This document shows, piece after piece, positions 61,557 to 64,000 of a stretch of DNA of 64,000 nt. Under the pieces are notes generated by a model. That model did not search any database. It was not told the origin of the DNA and saw only the letters and a program-made list of their open reading frames with translations. Each line of letters opens with the position of its first letter. Positions within the stretch are counted from its first letter, which is position 1. A program made the translations under genes and the position numbers. This DNA is from Mesorhizobium opportunistum WSM2075 (GTDB lineage Bacteria; Pseudomonadota; Alphaproteobacteria; Rhizobiales; Rhizobiaceae), in the NCBI RefSeq assembly GCF_000176035.2, contig NC_015675.1, positions 5,088,001 through 5,152,000 on the forward strand. The letters are read 5' to 3'.

Positions 61557-61584
61557 GCCGGCGCCTTTTGTGACAGGCGCCGGC
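61557..61584. repeat. Strong intercistronic hairpin between the binding protein and corrinoid genes
   Basis: GCCGGCGCC (61557-61565) and GGCGCCGGC (61576-61584) form a 9-bp GC stem with a 10-base loop. In the transcribed (minus) direction there is no U-run, so it should not terminate; it may protect the 3' end of the binding protein mRNA. Confidence 0.7.
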
Positions 61585-61614
61585 AGCGTTTTCTTGCATG
61601 TCTCGGGAGTTATA

Positions 61615-63264
61615 TCAGGCGTCCAGCCAGACGTTCTGGAAGTCCATTTCGTAGGTCTGGTGCATGCCGTAGTTCTTCACCTTCTTGCTCATGTGGCAGT
61701 AGAGCTTCTGCCAGAACGGCTGGATGATGACGCCGGAATCCTGCAGGATCTGCTCGACGTCCTTCATCACCTCCTTGCGTTGGGCGGGATCGGCCAGCGA
61801 CAGCGCCTGCTTGAGCTTGGCGTCGAAGTCCGGATTGGAATAGGCCGTCTCATTCCAGGCCTCGCCGGTGCGATATCCGAGCGCCAGCACCTGCACGCCG
61901 AGCGGGCGCATGTACCAGATCGTCATCGAATAGGGATATTTCGTCCAATCGTTCCAGAAGGTCGAGCCCGGCAGCACCGTACGCTTCACCTTGATGCCGG
62001 CATCGCGCAGCTGGCCGGCGATCGCGTCGCCGGTGTTCTTCTGCCATTCGTCCTCGACGGTGATCAGCTCGTGCTCGAAGTCGGCCTGCCCGGCATCCGC
62101 CATCAGCTTCTTGGCGCCCGCCGCATCCCGCGTCTTCTTGGGCAGCGGATAGTATTCGGGATGGATCGGGGCGACGTGGTGGTTCTCGCCGACGGTGCCG
62201 CGTCCGGCATAGCCGAGCTGCATGACGGCATCGTTGTCGACGGCCATCTGCAGCGCATTACGCACCCGCTGATCGTCATAGGGCTTGTGGGTTACGTTGG
62301 TGCGGGCAACCAGCGTGGTCGCTGTCGCGACCTCCGATTTCACCAGATCCATCTTGTCGAGGGCGTCTATGAAGTCGGCTGGCGTTTCGAAATCGAGGTC
62401 GATCTCGCCGGAATCGAAGGCATTCAGCGTGGCGTTGAAGTCGGTGCCGTAGTCGATGAACTCGACGCTGTCGAGCGGTGCTTCGCCACCCCACCATTTG
62501 CCGTTCTCGCGGCGCTTGACCACCGCTTTCTGGCCGACCGCGTAGGAGACCAGTTCGAAAGCCCCGGTGCCAATTGGCTTGGTGGTCGGGTCGGCGCCAT
62601 CCTTGTCGAAGTCGCGATGCACGACCAGTGCGGGATAGTCGGTGAAGCCCGGTATGATCGCAATGTCGGGTTCGTTGAGCTTCAGCTTGACCGTGTGGTC
62701 GTCGACCTTGGTGATGGCGCCATCCTTCGCCTTGCCGGTCTTGGTGTCGATCAGCGCGCCGACGCGTGCCGCCATGGAATTGCCGGAAGCACCCTTCTCG
62801 CACCAGCGGTTCAGATTGGCGACCACGTCGTCGGCGTTGAAGGCATCGCCATTGTTCCAGGTCACGCCCTTGCGCAGATGCAGCGTGTATTCGGTGGCAT
62901 CATCATTGACGTCCCAGCTTTCGAGCAGGACCGGCTCGAACGTGAACTGGTGGGTGTAGCGGACAAGCGGCTCGAGCCAAGTCCGGGTGACGTTTGCCAT
63001 TTCCGTCCAGTCATAGGTGCGCGGGTCCTTCTGCGCCTTGACCGACATCGCGACATGCAGCGTCCCACCCTTTTTCGGTTCTTCCGCCAGGGCTTTTGTC
63101 GGCGCGGCAAGGCCTATCATGCCATAGGCGAAAGCCGTCGTGGCGCCGAAGGCGCTGGCCAATGCCAGGAATTCGCGCCGGTCCATGCGACCCGCGCGCG
63201 CGTCCTCAGCCATCGCCTCTATGGCGGCGGGGACCCGGTCGCTATTGCTTCTGAAAAGTGTCAT
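61615..63264 (-). CDS. Family-5 ABC transporter substrate-binding protein with Tat signal
   Basis: A 549-residue extracytoplasmic binding protein of the peptide/opine/nickel family (SBP_bac_5). A Tat signal with [20 protein letters not shown] begins near residue 27 after a charged leader. Family landmarks: [20 protein letters not shown] near 135-155 and DFFETP-like [13 protein letters not shown] near 290. GGGAG precedes ATG 63264. It sits between an MttB-type methyltransferase and its corrinoid protein, so the ligand may be a betaine; no permease or ATPase genes are in the window. Confidence 0.9.
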   Translation of the reverse strand: MTLFRSNSDRVPAAIEAMAEDARAGRMDRREFLALASAFGATTAFAYGMIGLAAPTKALAEEPKKGGTLHVAMSVKAQKDPRTYDWTEMANVTRTWLEPLVRYTHQFTFEPVLLESWDVNDDATEYTLHLRKGVTWNNGDAFNADDVVANLNRWCEKGASGNSMAARVGALIDTKTGKAKDGAITKVDDHTVKLKLNEPDIAIIPGFTDYPALVVHRDFDKDGADPTTKPIGTGAFELVSYAVGQKAVVKRRENGKWWGGEAPLDSVEFIDYGTDFNATLNAFDSGEIDLDFETPADFIDALDKMDLVKSEVATATTLVARTNVTHKPYDDQRVRNALQMAVDNDAVMQLGYAGRGTVGENHHVAPIHPEYYPLPKKTRDAAGAKKLMADAGQADFEHELITVEDEWQKNTGDAIAGQLRDAGIKVKRTVLPGSTFWNDWTKYPYSMTIWYMRPLGVQVLALGYRTGEAWNETAYSNPDFDAKLKQALSLADPAQRKEVMKDVEQILQDSGVIIQPFWQKLYCHMSKKVKNYGMHQTYEMDFQNVWLDA

Positions 63265-63307
63265 TTCGCTCTCCCATTGGTTTCGTCGGTTCTTTGCCCG
63301 TTCTCTC

Positions 63308-64000
63308 TCAACTAACGCTGTCCGGCAGCTTTTCCTCGCGCCGGGCGATAAAATCCGCGAGACCCTCGGCGACACCCTCATCGAGCTTCGGCTCTTCATA
63401 GTCGGCGAGCATGTTGCGCGCTTTCTCGCGGCCGCGGGTGTCGTGGTCCTTCGCCCCTTCGGCCTTCCACTGTTCGAACGAATTGAAGTCCATGATCGAG
63501 GGCATGAAGAAAGCGGACTCGAAATGTTCGAGCGTATGCTGGGTGCCGAGGAAATGGCCCTGCGGCCCCACTTCGCGGATTGCCGCCATCGCTTCCTTGA
63601 AGTCGTCGAACGGCAGCCCGCCGGCATATTTGTACCAGCCGATGAGCTGTTCGCAGTCGGTGGCGAATTTCGAATAGCCGCAGGTCAGCCCCGCCTCCAG
63701 CCATCCGGCGGAATGCCAGATGTAGTTGGCGCCGGCGAGGATGGCGGCGTGCATCAGCATGTTCGCCTCGTAGCCGGCCTGGGCGTCGTTGAGCTTCGAG
63801 CCGACATGGAAGCCGGAGGTGCGCCAAGGCAGCCGGTATTTCCTGGCCAGCGCGCCCATCAGGTACATCATCTGGGCCGCCTCCGGCGTGCCGCCCATCG
63901 GCGCCCCGGTCTTCATGTCGACCGTGACCATGAACTGTCCGTAGATCTGCGGCGAACCCGGACGCAAGAGCTGCGTGAAGGCGACGCCGGCCAGCGCTTC
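63308..64000 (-). CDS. MttB-family trimethylamine/betaine methyltransferase, C-terminal part (partial)
   Basis: The visible 230 residues are the C-terminal part of an MttB-superfamily corrinoid-dependent methyltransferase: [60 protein letters not shown] and the tail [19 protein letters not shown]. The gene runs off the window end. No in-frame TAG is seen in this part, so it looks like the non-pyrrolysine type that uses glycine betaine, proline betaine or similar. First visible gene of the betaine operon, 43 bases before the binding protein gene. Confidence 0.92.
   Translation of the reverse strand, partial: EALAGVAFTQLLRPGSPQIYGQFMVTVDMKTGAPMGGTPEAAQMMYLMGALARKYRLPWRTSGFHVGSKLNDAQAGYEANMLMHAAILAGANYIWHSAGWLEAGLTCGYSKFATDCEQLIGWYKYAGGLPFDDFKEAMAAIREVGPQGHFLGTQHTLEHFESAFFMPSIMDFNSFEQWKAEGAKDHDTRGREKARNMLADYEEPKLDEGVAEGLADFIARREEKLPDSVS

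Noticed and set aside
1..64000. CRISPR arrays, rRNA genes or complete insertion sequences
   Set aside because: No regularly spaced identical repeats, no rRNA sequence and no transposase frame could be found in the window.

Overview
This is a GC-rich alphaproteobacterial chromosome segment, most likely Mesorhizobium or a close relative in the Hyphomicrobiales. The genus is inferred from the ndvB/ndvA cyclic glucan genes, the HutF-type histidine pathway, betaine catabolism genes and many intergenic mosaic repeats of the kind common in rhizobia; no rRNA or species marker is present.

Layout. 1-1484: an integral membrane protein, a RIME-like repeat and tRNA-Gln(CTG). 1485-5430: an accessory patch beside the tRNA with locally AT-rich genes: an Abi-alpha-type abortive infection protein with a small membrane protein downstream, an unknown charged protein, a small secreted protein, a protein with an RX4H HEPN-like motif, and a decayed stretch with a DUF899 remnant and inverted repeats. 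5428-8621: a two-repeat protein, a large TPR protein and a multipass membrane protein. 8769-14719: a tightly coupled DUF4129-DUF4350-MoxR-DUF58-SpoIIM-RDD operon. 14747-17505: a D-lyxose isomerase-like protein, a DSD1/D-threonine-aldolase-like enzyme and an orphan ccmC. 17740-28528: ndvA and ndvB, synthesis and export of cyclic beta-1,2-glucan.

28795-37141 is a complete histidine utilisation locus: hutI-hutH-hutG-hutU-hutD on the minus strand, hutF-hutC on the plus strand, with a palindromic HutC-type operator between them. 37321-41043: a RidA protein, a zinc ABC transporter behind a Zur-like box and ended by a strong terminator, and a DUF442 phosphatase-like protein. 41293-48081: aromatic amino acid degradation (Lrp regulator, hppD; hmgA-MBL hydrolase-FAH-DinB with a divergent MarR regulator), interrupted by a vapBC-type module. 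48319-50593: threonine degradation (kbl-tdh). 50923-54986: a GGDEF/EAL protein, a frameshifted polysaccharide deacetylase, a second toxin-antitoxin pair and a MarR regulator divergent from a small membrane protein with a palindrome in its promoter.

55649-64000: a demethylase-type flavoprotein, queF, two paralogous secreted proteins, and a minus-strand betaine-type operon (MttB-family methyltransferase running off the window, Tat-exported family-5 binding protein, corrinoid protein, HpbD-like betaine epimerase).

Three families of intergenic repeats recur across the window and are listed separately. The best candidates for new biology are the small defence-like genes beside tRNA-Gln, the betaine operon with its unusual binding protein, and the unexplained MBL hydrolase coupled to hmgA.
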